A stretch of DNA of 56,841 nt from Clostridiaceae bacterium HSG29 (GTDB lineage Bacteria; Bacillota; Clostridia; Peptostreptococcales; Acidaminobacteraceae): the NCBI GenBank assembly GCA_030377915.1, contig JAUCFZ010000002.1:1-56841 (forward strand), read 5' to 3'. The first letter of the stretch is position 1, and each line of letters starts with the position of its first letter. The notes under the pieces are model-generated. The model was not told where the DNA came from and did no database searches. It worked only from the letters and a program-made list of their open reading frames with translations. Position numbers and translations under genes: made by a program. Positions 41,612 through 50,422 of the stretch are shown piece by piece.

Positions 41612-42862
41612 ATGGATAATTATGTTATTGAAATGGGAAAATTGGCTAAGAAAGCAAGTTATGAATTAAATAAACTCGATAAAAATAAAAAAAATGGAAT
41701 TTTATTAGCTGTTTCAGAAGGTTTATTAAAAGAAAAAGAAGTTATTTTTTTAGAAAATGAAAAAGATGTTGAAAATGGTAAAAATAATAATTTAAGTAAT
41801 GCAATGATAGATAGATTGATAATTAATGAAAAAAGACTTATTTCAATGAGTGAAGGTTTAATTACAATGGCTTCACTTGAAGATCCTATTGGTGAGGTTT
41901 TAAATGGATTTACTGCAAATAGTGGTTTAAATATTACAAAAGTTAGAGTACCAATTGGAGTTATTGGGATGATTTATGAATCAAGACCAAATGTTACTGT
42001 TGATGCTATGGGACTTGCTTTTAAATCAGGAAATGCAATAATTCTTCGTGGAGGATCAGAAGCAATTCATTCAAATAGAATTTTAATGAAAATAATTAAT
42101 AAATACGGTGTTGAAGCGGGTTTACCTATTGGAGCATGTCAGCTTATTGAAAAAACTGATAGAAAATATGTTAAAGATTTAATAACGATGAATGATTATG
42201 TTGATGTTGTAATTCCAAGAGGTGGAAAAGGGTTGAAGAAACGTATTGTTAGTGATTCAACTGTACCAACAATTATTACAGGCTCAGGACTTTGCCATAT
42301 GTTTGTCGATGATGAATATGATCTTAAAAATGGTGTTGATATAGTTGTTAATGCAAAAGTTCAAAGACCAGGTGTATGTAATGCAATTGAAACTCTTTTA
42401 GTTCATAAAGATTATGCAGCTAAATTTTTACCTGCTGTTATAAAAGAACTTAAAAATCAAGGTGTTGAAGTTGTTGGTTGTGAAGAAACAATAAAATATG
42501 TTGAAAATATTGAAAAAGCGACTGAAGAAGATTTTGATACTGAATATCTTGATTTAAAAATATCGGTTAAAGTTGTAGAAAATATTGATGACGCTATAAA
42601 ACACGTTAATAAATATACTACTAACCATTCTGAATCAATATTAACTAATAATTATGAAAATGCAGAGAGATTTTTAAATGAAATTGATGCATCGACTGTA
42701 TATGTAAATTCTTCAACAAGATTTACTGATGGTGGAGAATTTGGATTTGGTGGAGAAATTGGAATATCAACACAAAAATTACATGCAAGAGGGCCTATGG
42801 GATTAAAAGAATTAACTACTTATAAATATCTTGTTAGAGGAAATGGACAAATAAGAAAATAG
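41612..42862 (+). CDS. proA: Glutamate-5-semialdehyde dehydrogenase (gamma-glutamyl phosphate reductase)
   Basis: 416 aa. It reduces gamma-glutamyl phosphate to glutamate semialdehyde with NADPH. Family segments: VRVPIGVIGMIYESRPNVTVDA, LRGGSEAIHSN, VIPRGGKGL, the nucleophile Cys in VQRPGVCNAIETLLVH, and STRFTDGGEFGFGGEIGISTQKLHARGP. It is tightly coupled to proB, and AAAGGAG at the proB end is the ribosome site. proC is not in the window. The fumarase genes follow after 11 nt and may share the transcript. Confidence 0.96.
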   Translation: MDNYVIEMGKLAKKASYELNKLDKNKKNGILLAVSEGLLKEKEVIFLENEKDVENGKNNNLSNAMIDRLIINEKRLISMSEGLITMASLEDPIGEVLNGFTANSGLNITKVRVPIGVIGMIYESRPNVTVDAMGLAFKSGNAIILRGGSEAIHSNRILMKIINKYGVEAGLPIGACQLIEKTDRKYVKDLITMNDYVDVVIPRGGKGLKKRIVSDSTVPTIITGSGLCHMFVDDEYDLKNGVDIVVNAKVQRPGVCNAIETLLVHKDYAAKFLPAVIKELKNQGVEVVGCEETIKYVENIEKATEEDFDTEYLDLKISVKVVENIDDAIKHVNKYTTNHSESILTNNYENAERFLNEIDASTVYVNSSTRFTDGGEFGFGGEIGISTQKLHARGPMGLKELTTYKYLVRGNGQIRK

Positions 42863-42873
42863 GAAGGATAAAA

Positions 42874-43713
42874 ATGCGTATAATTAATACTGATGATATT
42901 GTTAATGTTGTAAAAGAAATGTGTATTGAATCTAATTTTAATTTAAATTCAGATATTAAAAATGCATTAGCCGAAGGTGAAAGAGAAGAAGAGTCTCCTA
43001 TTGGAAAAGAAATACTTAAAAATATTTTAATTAATGCAGATATTTCAGAAAAAAATAGAGTACCAATGTGTCAAGATACTGGAATGGTAGTTGTTTTCGT
43101 TGAAATAGGTGAAGAAGTTTTTATTGATGGAAATATTAAAAATGCTATTAATGAAGGAGTAAGACTTGGCTATAAGGATGGTTTTTTAAGGAAATCAGTT
43201 GTAAGTGATCCAATTATTAGAGAGAATACAAATGATAATACTCCTGCAGTGATTCATTATGATTTTGTAAAAGGTAGTGAATTAAAAATTACTATTGCAC
43301 CAAAAGGTTTTGGTAGTGAAAATATGGGAAAATTAAAAATGTTAAAACCTTCTGATGGAATTGAAGGTGTTAGAAAATTCATTTTAGAAACTGTTAGTGA
43401 AGCGGGACCTAATCCGTGTCCTCCAATTGTCGTTGGAGTAGGAATTGGTGGGACAATGGATAAAGTTACTGAGATAGCAAAAAAAGCGCTAATACGTCCA
43501 ATTAATAAGTATAATGAGATAAAATATATTGAAGAGTTTGAAAAACAAATGCTTTTAGATATTAATAGGCTTGGAATTGGTCCTCAAGGGCTTGGAGGAA
43601 CTGTTACAGCTATTGGTGTTAATGTTGAAATTTATCCTACACATATTGCTGGTTTACCTGTGGCTGTGAATATTAATTGTCATGCATCAAGACATATGGA
43701 AGTGATTTTATGA
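42874..43713 (+). CDS. Class I fumarate hydratase, alpha subunit
   Basis: 279 aa. It corresponds to the N-terminal domain of class I [4Fe-4S] fumarases and to TtdA. Three conserved cysteines for the cluster are visible in PMCQDTGMVVVFVEIG, GPNPCPPIVVGVGIGG and NINCHASRH. It interconverts fumarate and malate with the beta subunit; L-tartrate dehydratase is a close alternative, though no tartrate genes are nearby. The start follows AGGAAGGAT, and the stop overlaps the beta-subunit start in ATGA. Confidence 0.88.
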   Translation: MRIINTDDIVNVVKEMCIESNFNLNSDIKNALAEGEREEESPIGKEILKNILINADISEKNRVPMCQDTGMVVVFVEIGEEVFIDGNIKNAINEGVRLGYKDGFLRKSVVSDPIIRENTNDNTPAVIHYDFVKGSELKITIAPKGFGSENMGKLKMLKPSDGIEGVRKFILETVSEAGPNPCPPIVVGVGIGGTMDKVTEIAKKALIRPINKYNEIKYIEEFEKQMLLDINRLGIGPQGLGGTVTAIGVNVEIYPTHIAGLPVAVNINCHASRHMEVIL

Positions 43714-44261
43714 TAAAAAAAATTCAGACACCATTAACAAAGGAAATCACTTTAAGTTTAAATGCAGGAGATAGTATTTTATTAAGTGGTACAATTTATA
43801 CTGGAAGAGATCAAGCGCATAAAAGATTGGTAAAATTAATTCAAGAAGGCAAAAAATTACCATTTGAATTAGAAAATCAAGTTATTTATTATGTTGGACC
43901 ATCGCCAACAAAACCTGGAAATGTAATTGGATCAGCTGGACCAACTACAAGTTATAGAATGGATGATTTAACTGAGCCATTATTAGATTTAGGATTAAAA
44001 GGAATGATTGGAAAAGGTCAAAGAAACCAAGTGGTTATAAATTCTATAAAAAAGAATAATGCAATTTATTTTGCAGCTATTGGTGGAGCTGGAGCACTTA
44101 TTGCAAATTCTATTAAAGAATGTGAAATTATTGCTTTTGATGAATTAGGACCTGAAGCAATCAGAAAACTTGTTGTTAAGGATATGCCTCTAACGGTGGT
44201 TATTGACTGTAAAGGTAATAATCTTTATGATATAGAAAGAAAGAAATATCAGAGAATTTAA
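43710..44261 (+). CDS. Class I fumarate hydratase, beta subunit
   Basis: 183 aa. It corresponds to the C-terminal domain of class I fumarases and to TtdB. Motifs: LSLNAGDSILLSGTIYTGRDQAHKRL, YVGPSPTKPG, GPTTSYRMDDL, MIGKGQRNQ, and LGPEAIRKLVVKDMPLTVVID. I chose ATG 43710 because it overlaps the alpha stop, as usual for this pair; the frame is open from 43677 inside the alpha gene. Together with the alpha subunit it forms an oxygen-labile enzyme. Confidence 0.9.
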   Translation: MIKKIQTPLTKEITLSLNAGDSILLSGTIYTGRDQAHKRLVKLIQEGKKLPFELENQVIYYVGPSPTKPGNVIGSAGPTTSYRMDDLTEPLLDLGLKGMIGKGQRNQVVINSIKKNNAIYFAAIGGAGALIANSIKECEIIAFDELGPEAIRKLVVKDMPLTVVIDCKGNNLYDIERKKYQRI

Positions 44262-44285
44262 TGAAAAAAGTTAAGGAGGAACAAT

Positions 44286-44693
44286 ATGATTAAATGGCAA
44301 GAGAAGTTTTCAGTAGGATATGAGATATTTGATGATCACCATAAAGAACTTATTAGGATAATAAATTCTTTAGAAGAATTAATAAAAGATAAAGATATTC
44401 ATGAAGATTTATTATATGATAAAATAAGTGAAATTTTTAGTGAATTATTAGATTATACAGTATATCATTTTACTACTGAAGAAAAAATATTTGAGGAAAA
44501 AGGATATGAACTAGCACAAGAGCATAAAGATATTCATAATGAATTCATAGAAAGTGTAAAAGAAGAGGTTTCAAGATTCGAACTTGGTAAAAATGAGAGA
44601 GTTGTTGCATTAGAAATTTATAATAATTTAGTAGATTGGTTAATGAATCATATTTTGGGAACTGATAAAAAATATATGAATAAACTTGATTAA
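44286..44693 (+). CDS. Bacteriohemerythrin
   Basis: 135 aa. It has the canonical diiron ligand set: DDHHKELI (His about 19), YHFTTEEKIFEEKGY (HxxxE), EHKDIHNEF (HxxxH) and WLMNHILGTDKKY (HxxxxD). It binds O2 reversibly between the two irons. It starts 24 nt after the fumarase beta gene, with AAGGAGGAACAAT, so it may be made together with the oxygen-sensitive Fe-S fumarase and protect it by binding oxygen (inference). Confidence 0.92.
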   Translation: MIKWQEKFSVGYEIFDDHHKELIRIINSLEELIKDKDIHEDLLYDKISEIFSELLDYTVYHFTTEEKIFEEKGYELAQEHKDIHNEFIESVKEEVSRFELGKNERVVALEIYNNLVDWLMNHILGTDKKYMNKLD

Positions 44694-44721
44694 TAGAAAA
44701 ACGCTTTCATGAAATTTACAA

Positions 44722-44749
44722 TTGACAATTATATATTTTGTGGTATACT
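44722..44749 (+). promoter_or_regulatory. Promoter of the transglycosylase gene
   Basis: A perfect TTGACA (44722-44727), a 16-nt spacer and TATACT (44744-44749). Confidence 0.68.
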
Positions 44750-44761
44750 ACCTTAAGTGTT

Positions 44762-44787
44762 GATACGACTAGTAGTTGTATCTTTTT
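44762..44787 (+). terminator. Hairpin with T tail in the leader of the transglycosylase gene
   Basis: A 9-bp stem (GATACGACT / AGTTGTATC, one G-T pair) with an AGT loop is followed by five T. It lies only a few bases after the expected transcription start and just before the ribosome site. It could attenuate or stabilise the message. Confidence 0.55.
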
Positions 44788-44806
44788 AATTTAAGGAGTG
44801 AATAAA

Positions 44807-45541
44807 ATGTTAAAAAATAAAAAGGCATTAATAGCTGTTTTATTATTGGCTATTATGGTTTTTTCAAGTTTTTATGTTACGCTTAACAATAAAAATGAAG
44901 AAATCAATGCTTTAAAAGAAGAGATTCAAGAAAATGAAAATGATATTCAAGCTAAAGATGATTTAGAAATAAAAATTTCTATTTTAAGTAGTACTATAAA
45001 TGAACTTGAAGAGAAAAAAAATGTAGCTGAAGAAAAAATTAATTCAATTATTGAAAATTTAAATGTTGACGGATTGAATGAAGAAGAACTTAGAAAAGTT
45101 GGAGATATTGCAGGAAATACACCATTAGATATTGAAACATCTGCTGTGGTTGTAAAAGTTGCAAAAAAATATGATATTAATCCATCGCTTGTTTTATCAA
45201 TAATGGAATTAGAAAGTAATTTCGATCGTTTTGAAGTAGGCACTTCAGAAGATAGAGGGTATATGCAAATAATACCATCAACTGAAAAATGGCTTGCAGA
45301 GAGATTTTCGATTGAATATGATCCAAGCAAAATATTTGAAGCAGAATATAATATTGAACTTGCGGGTGCATATTTAAGTTTATTAAAAAAAGCATATGGT
45401 AATAATTATAGTAGGATTTTATCTGAATATAATAGAGGACCATATAACTTAGCTAGATATTATGAAGAGCATAAAACTTATGCCACATCATATTCAAAAA
45501 CAGTATTAAATAAAGAAAAGAAATATTTAGCTTTTAATTAA
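44807..45541 (+). CDS. Membrane-anchored lytic transglycosylase (SLT domain)
   Basis: 244 aa. One N-terminal membrane anchor (about 6-24), a coiled coil (about 28-80), and a C-terminal SLT domain (about 110-230) with catalytic Glu in LSIMELESNFDRFEVG, then DRGYMQIIPSTEKW and LSEYNRGPYNLARYY. Such enzymes cleave peptidoglycan to 1,6-anhydromuramyl products outside the membrane. I chose ATG 44807 because AAGGAG lies 8 nt before it; a GTG at 44798 is within the ribosome site. Confidence 0.88.
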   Translation: MLKNKKALIAVLLLAIMVFSSFYVTLNNKNEEINALKEEIQENENDIQAKDDLEIKISILSSTINELEEKKNVAEEKINSIIENLNVDGLNEEELRKVGDIAGNTPLDIETSAVVVKVAKKYDINPSLVLSIMELESNFDRFEVGTSEDRGYMQIIPSTEKWLAERFSIEYDPSKIFEAEYNIELAGAYLSLLKKAYGNNYSRILSEYNRGPYNLARYYEEHKTYATSYSKTVLNKEKKYLAFN

Positions 45542-45559
45542 ATAAAATAATAAAAAATT

Positions 45560-45589
45560 AATTCTTACAAAAATGTAAGAATTTTTTTT
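45560..45589 (+). terminator. Terminator after the transglycosylase gene
   Basis: AATTCTTACA pairs with TGTAAGAATT across AAAA, with a run of T. Confidence 0.88.
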
Positions 45590-45630
45590 GTTTATTATAA
45601 AAAAATGATAAAATTTATATAGGTGATATT

Positions 45631-47952
45631 ATGAAATATAAAATAGCAGTAAGACAACTTGTTGAATTTATTTTAAAAGACGGAGATCTTGATATGTCTT
45701 TTACTATTAAAAATAGAGCTCTTGAAGGCACAAAAGCACATCAAGTTGTTCAAGGTAAATATAATGATAAGACCAAAAGTGAAGTTTTTGTTTCAAAAAT
45801 TTTTATTTTAGACAGTTACGAGATAAATGTATCAGGAAGAATTGATGGTTTAATTGAAGAAGATATAGTAATTGTAGATGAAATAAAAAGTACTACAAGA
45901 AATTTATTTGATATTGAAATTGATGACAATATGATTCATTGGGCACAAGTAATGTTTTATGCTTATATATATATGACGGATAATGATTTAAGTTCAATAA
46001 TATGTCAATTAACATATGTTGAAATTGAGAATTATGAATGTATTTATTTTAAGAAAGAATTTGATAAGACGGAACTTGAAGAATTTGTATTTGATATATT
46101 GAATGAATATATTAAATGGATAAAACTACAAGCAAGAAATAAAAAAAATAGAAATAACAGTATTGATGATTTACAATTTCCATTTGGAGAATATCGTAAA
46201 TATCAAAGAGAAATTGCAGTTGTTACATATCAAGCTATGAGGGATGAGAAAAACACTTTTATTCAAGCTGCTACTGGAATTGGAAAAACAATGGCAACAA
46301 TTTTTCCATCTATTAAAGGATTAAAAAGTTTAAGTGTAGATAAAATATTTTATTTAACTGCTAAAACAATAACTCGTACTGTTGCAGAAAATAGTTTGCA
46401 GATATTGATAGATAATGGGCTTGAAATTAAAGCTATTACTTTGACTGCAAAGGATAAAATATGTTTTTATGAAACATCAGATTGTAATATTGAAAAATGT
46501 AAATATATGAAAGGATATTATTCAAAAGTAAAGGATGCAATTAAAGAAGTGCTTAATACAAAATTTTTAATAAATCGTGAAGTAGTTGAAGAAATTGCAA
46601 AGAAATATGGAATTTGTCCTTTTGAATTTTCGCTTGATTTATCAATGTTTTGCGATATTATTATTGGTGATTATAATTATGTTTTTGATCCTAGAGTTAG
46701 ACTTAAAAGGTATTTTGAAGATAATGGTTTTAAAATATCATTATTAGTTGATGAAAGTCATAATCTTGTTAATAGAGCAAGGAGTATGTATTCAGCAGAA
46801 CTTTATAAACAAGATTTTTTAGATATGAAAAGACTTGTAAAAAATAGACATAAATTATTATCAAAGAAGATTGAAAAAGTTAATAAATCTTTTTTAAAGT
46901 TGAAACATGAACTTAATGGTGATAAATATAAAATTGATGAGGAATATTCAATTGATTTATTTGAAAAGATTAATGAGCTAAATTTTTATTTAGAAAGTTT
47001 TTTAAGGGATTATAAAAAAGATGAAAATTATGATGAGATATTAGAGTTTTATTTTAATACTCTTCAATATGCAAAAATTAGTGAACTTAATTTTGATGGG
47101 TCTGTTTTTTATTTTGAAAAATTAGAAAAAAATAATTATAAAGCTAAACTTTTCAATATTGATCCATCATTTCATCTTTCAAATATTAAAAGACAGTCAT
47201 GTACTTTTTTCTCAGCAACTTTAAGTCCTATAAAGTATTATAAAGAAATATTAGGTGGCAAAGAAGATGAGTTAGTATATATGTTCCCATCACCTTTTGA
47301 TAAAGAAAATCAAAAGATTTTATTTTCAAATGAAATATCTACTAGATATAAAGATAGAGATAAATCTATAGATTTAATATGTAAATATATTAAAAAATAT
47401 ATTTCAAATAATAAGGGTAATAATATTGTTTTTTTTCCATCATATGAATATATGCAAAATATTAAAGCAAGATATGAAGAGCTTTTTGACTATGATATTA
47501 TAATGCAAAGTAGGAATATGAGTGAAGAAGATAGAGAAGATTTTATTTATGGATTTGAAAAAGGAAATTCTTTGACAGCGTTTGTAGTTCTTGGAGGAAT
47601 TTTTTCTGAAGGTATAGATTTAAAAGGTGATAAATTAATTGGTGTAGTTCTTGTTGGTATTGGGCTTCCAGGATTTGGACTTGAGAATAATATTATTAAA
47701 GAATATTATGAAAAGGAAATTTCAAAAGGATTTGAGTATGCATATTCATATCCGGCGATAATTAAAATAATGCAAGCTGTTGGAAGAGTTATTAGAACTA
47801 AAAATGATAAAGGAACAATTTTACTTTTAGGTGATAGATTTTCATCTAATTATTATAGGAAAATGTTACCTAATGATTGGGAAAATGAAATAGTAACTTT
47901 AAATACTTTAGAAAAAAAATTAAATAAATTCTGGGAAACGAGTAGCAATTAG
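45631..47952 (+). CDS. PD-(D/E)XK nuclease fused to an XPD/DinG-like iron-sulfur helicase
   Basis: 773 aa. Residues about 1-180 resemble a Cas4/RecB-type nuclease: GTKAHQVVQGKY, the metal Asp in SGRIDGLI, IVDEIKST (E-x-K) and HWAQVMFYAYIY (Q-xxx-Y). The rest is an XPD/DinG superfamily 2 helicase: PFGEYRKYQREI, Walker A ATGIGKT (about 217), four cysteines for a 4Fe-4S cluster (278, 285, 290, 329), DESH box in LLVDESHNL (about 374), and motif VI in QAVGRVIRTKNDKG. It should unwind and perhaps cut DNA in repair. It is a single gene with AGGTGATATT before the start and 79 nt upstream of the glycosyltransferase cluster. Confidence 0.87.
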   Translation: MKYKIAVRQLVEFILKDGDLDMSFTIKNRALEGTKAHQVVQGKYNDKTKSEVFVSKIFILDSYEINVSGRIDGLIEEDIVIVDEIKSTTRNLFDIEIDDNMIHWAQVMFYAYIYMTDNDLSSIICQLTYVEIENYECIYFKKEFDKTELEEFVFDILNEYIKWIKLQARNKKNRNNSIDDLQFPFGEYRKYQREIAVVTYQAMRDEKNTFIQAATGIGKTMATIFPSIKGLKSLSVDKIFYLTAKTITRTVAENSLQILIDNGLEIKAITLTAKDKICFYETSDCNIEKCKYMKGYYSKVKDAIKEVLNTKFLINREVVEEIAKKYGICPFEFSLDLSMFCDIIIGDYNYVFDPRVRLKRYFEDNGFKISLLVDESHNLVNRARSMYSAELYKQDFLDMKRLVKNRHKLLSKKIEKVNKSFLKLKHELNGDKYKIDEEYSIDLFEKINELNFYLESFLRDYKKDENYDEILEFYFNTLQYAKISELNFDGSVFYFEKLEKNNYKAKLFNIDPSFHLSNIKRQSCTFFSATLSPIKYYKEILGGKEDELVYMFPSPFDKENQKILFSNEISTRYKDRDKSIDLICKYIKKYISNNKGNNIVFFPSYEYMQNIKARYEELFDYDIIMQSRNMSEEDREDFIYGFEKGNSLTAFVVLGGIFSEGIDLKGDKLIGVVLVGIGLPGFGLENNIIKEYYEKEISKGFEYAYSYPAIIKIMQAVGRVIRTKNDKGTILLLGDRFSSNYYRKMLPNDWENEIVTLNTLEKKLNKFWETSSN

Positions 47953-48031
47953 AACAAAATAATTATTATTGTTATTTTATTTAATAAATGGGTATCATTT
48001 CTATTGAAACTAAGATTATAGGAGTGATATT

Positions 48032-49201
48032 TTGAAAGTTGCAATTGGGTTGATTGTTAGATTTTTGGATGAAAAAGTTAATATTTTATATTTTTTAGAA
48101 AATGCAAAAAAATATAATCATATTATTGATGAAGTTATTGTTGCTTATTCAGAAGGTTACAATGCTAAATTTGTTGATGAGATGAAAAAATTTGTAAATG
48201 TAAAATTACTTAAAATTAATCATTGTTATGAACTTGAATATCAATTAAGACAGATTGGGCTTAATGATGAAGAGATTAAAAGTTTGATTTTTTCAGAAAA
48301 TTATGAAAATTTCAATTTAATACCATATGGTAAAAACAGAAATAATGTAGTTATTAAAGCAATTATTGACAATATGGATATTCTTTTTTTTGTTGATGAT
48401 GATGTAAGACCTACAGTAATTATTAAAAATGAAGAAGGAATAGAAGAGGTTGAAATTGATTTTTTTAAAGAACATTTAAGCAAATTAAAAGAAGATGTTT
48501 ATATAACAACAAGTGATTATTCAGGTTATTATATAGTTCCGCCAATGAAGTTTGAGAATATGGAACATTTTGTTAGAGGAATTCAAAAAGGCGAACTTTT
48601 TAAGAAAAGCTTAATTACAGATTATGGTTATTTAACAACAGGAAAACTAATAAATAAAGAGGTTTTTCATACAAATAAAGTTTTAGGTGGTAATTTAGCA
48701 ATAAGGCTTGAAATTTTTAAAGAAATTTTGCCATTTTTTTCGAGTGTATATATGGTAAAAGGGAATGCTTATTTAACAAGAGGCGAAGATACATTATTAG
48801 GTTTAGAGATTGATAAGATTGAGGACAAATTTTTCTTAGATATTGATGTAAAAATATTTCATGATACTTTTTCAGATTTTCCAAAACCGCCTAATATTTT
48901 AACGGAAGAGTCGGTTAAAGATAGATTTTTTTACGCATGTATGGGTTGGATTGGAAGAAATCCTTTTTTAAATTGGATCCTTAATAGAGACCTGGATAAG
49001 TATTATATAAGAACTAGAAAAGCTTTAGTGTTGGGTGTGCCACATATTTCAAAGTATTTAAATGATGAAAGATTTTTATTATTACCAGAGGCCCTAGATG
49101 AATCATATAAGAATTTGAGTCAAATGTTAACGGACTATTATGAATTAAGAAATACATGGGCAAGTTTTATTCAAAAGAAATTTAATGGGAAGAAATATTA
49201 A
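48032..49201 (+). CDS. GT-A-type glycosyltransferase-like protein
   Basis: 389 aa, starting with TTG 7 nt after GGAG. The probable nucleotide-sugar motif is DDD in LFFVDDDVRPTVI (about residue 115). A later GGNLAIRLEIFKEI and TRGEDTLLGLEI (ED acid/base-type motif) fit inverting or retaining GT-A enzymes of the GT2/GT78/GT81 kind. The same motif order occurs in the third gene of the cluster, so the two are distant paralogs. No signal peptide or membrane helix is seen. The acceptor is unknown; galU at the cluster's end suggests UDP-glucose as donor (inference). Confidence 0.72.
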   Translation: MKVAIGLIVRFLDEKVNILYFLENAKKYNHIIDEVIVAYSEGYNAKFVDEMKKFVNVKLLKINHCYELEYQLRQIGLNDEEIKSLIFSENYENFNLIPYGKNRNNVVIKAIIDNMDILFFVDDDVRPTVIIKNEEGIEEVEIDFFKEHLSKLKEDVYITTSDYSGYYIVPPMKFENMEHFVRGIQKGELFKKSLITDYGYLTTGKLINKEVFHTNKVLGGNLAIRLEIFKEILPFFSSVYMVKGNAYLTRGEDTLLGLEIDKIEDKFFLDIDVKIFHDTFSDFPKPPNILTEESVKDRFFYACMGWIGRNPFLNWILNRDLDKYYIRTRKALVLGVPHISKYLNDERFLLLPEALDESYKNLSQMLTDYYELRNTWASFIQKKFNGKKY

Positions 49202-49221
49202 AATTAGATAGGAGGGATACT

Positions 49222-50412
49222 ATGAAAGTTTTGATAATGAATCATTTTCCTTTAGAAGGATCAGGTAGTGGAATTTACACAAAAAATCTTGCAAGAGAGC
49301 TAAGTGAACGTGGTAATCAAGTGACGGTAATATACCCAGAACATGAAAACAAAGAATATGAAGGGTTTAAATCAAGGGTAATAAAATTTAATAATGGTAA
49401 AGGAAATAATTATGATGTTGATTTTAATTTTCCTTGTTTTACAACACATCCAATATCAAATAATACATATTATAATTTGAGTGAGGATCAAATTAAAGAA
49501 TATGTGGATGCTTTTTATATAGCTGCAAAGGAAGAAATTGAATTGTTGAAGCCTGATGTTATTCATGCTCAACATTTGTGGATTACTCCTTATATTGCTT
49601 CAAAGTTTGATATTCCGTATGTTGTTACAGCACATGGTACTGATTTAAAGGGATTTGTAAAAGATGAACGTTATCATAAATATGCGATTGAAGGTGCTCA
49701 AAAAGCTTCAAAAATAATTACAATTTCAAATCAAGTAGATAGGGAAGTAACTGAACTTTATAAAATAAAAAATAATAAAGAATTAATAATGAATGGTTAT
49801 GATGAAAATTTATTTGTACGGACTGAGTTGAATATAAAGGATGAGTTAAAGAAATTTGGAATTGATAAAGTAACTGATCATATTGTTTCTTTTGCAGGTA
49901 AATTAGCTGATTTTAAAGGTGTTGATGTTTTATTAAGAGCAGCAAAAATTTATGAAAATAAATTAAATAAAAATGTTACTACTATAATAGCGGGAGATGG
50001 TCAGTTACGTGAACCATTACTAAAGTTAAAAGAGGAATTAGGTCTTTTAAATGTGCATTTTATAGGGCATGTTACTCAAGAACAATTAGTTACATTATAT
50101 AATATTGCTGATGTAAGTACTGTTCCTTCTAGAACTGAACCATTTGGTCTTGTTGCTATTGAAGCTTTAGCTTGTGGTACGCCTGTTGTTGGAACTAACC
50201 AAGGTGGATTACCAGACTTTATTAATAGTAAAGTTGGTACTCTTGTACCGGTTGAAGATTATCAAGCACTAGCTGATGGAATAGTAAATGAAATATTTAA
50301 TTTAGATAAAAAAGAAAGATCAGATTATTGTTATAGTTATGCATTAAACAATTTTTCATGGAAAAAATCATTGGACAAAGTAGAAAAAGTATATGAAGAT
50401 GTAATAAAATAA
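49222..50412 (+). CDS. GT4-family glycosyltransferase
   Basis: 396 aa. Two Rossmann halves of a GT-B fold: the N-terminal half has NHFPLEGSGSGIYTKNLARE and DVIHAQHLWITPYIAS, the C-terminal half has VSFAGKLADFKGVDVLLRAA, FIGHVTQEQLVTLYN and the retaining GT4 signature SRTEPFGLVAIEALACGTPV with QGGLPDFI. It is soluble and probably uses a nucleotide-activated glucose or other hexose. AGGAGGG lies before the ATG, and the next gene begins 10 nt after the stop. Confidence 0.92.
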   Translation: MKVLIMNHFPLEGSGSGIYTKNLARELSERGNQVTVIYPEHENKEYEGFKSRVIKFNNGKGNNYDVDFNFPCFTTHPISNNTYYNLSEDQIKEYVDAFYIAAKEEIELLKPDVIHAQHLWITPYIASKFDIPYVVTAHGTDLKGFVKDERYHKYAIEGAQKASKIITISNQVDREVTELYKIKNNKELIMNGYDENLFVRTELNIKDELKKFGIDKVTDHIVSFAGKLADFKGVDVLLRAAKIYENKLNKNVTTIIAGDGQLREPLLKLKEELGLLNVHFIGHVTQEQLVTLYNIADVSTVPSRTEPFGLVAIEALACGTPVVGTNQGGLPDFINSKVGTLVPVEDYQALADGIVNEIFNLDKKERSDYCYSYALNNFSWKKSLDKVEKVYEDVIK

Positions 50413-50422
50413 GGAGGCTTTA

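Noticed and set aside
44798-44806. GTG start for the transglycosylase
   Set aside because: The GTG overlaps the AAGGAG ribosome site itself; the ATG at 44807 has normal spacing.
45177-45443. Minus-strand open frames opposite the transglycosylase
   Set aside because: They lie opposite conserved SLT motifs and show no family features or ribosome sites.
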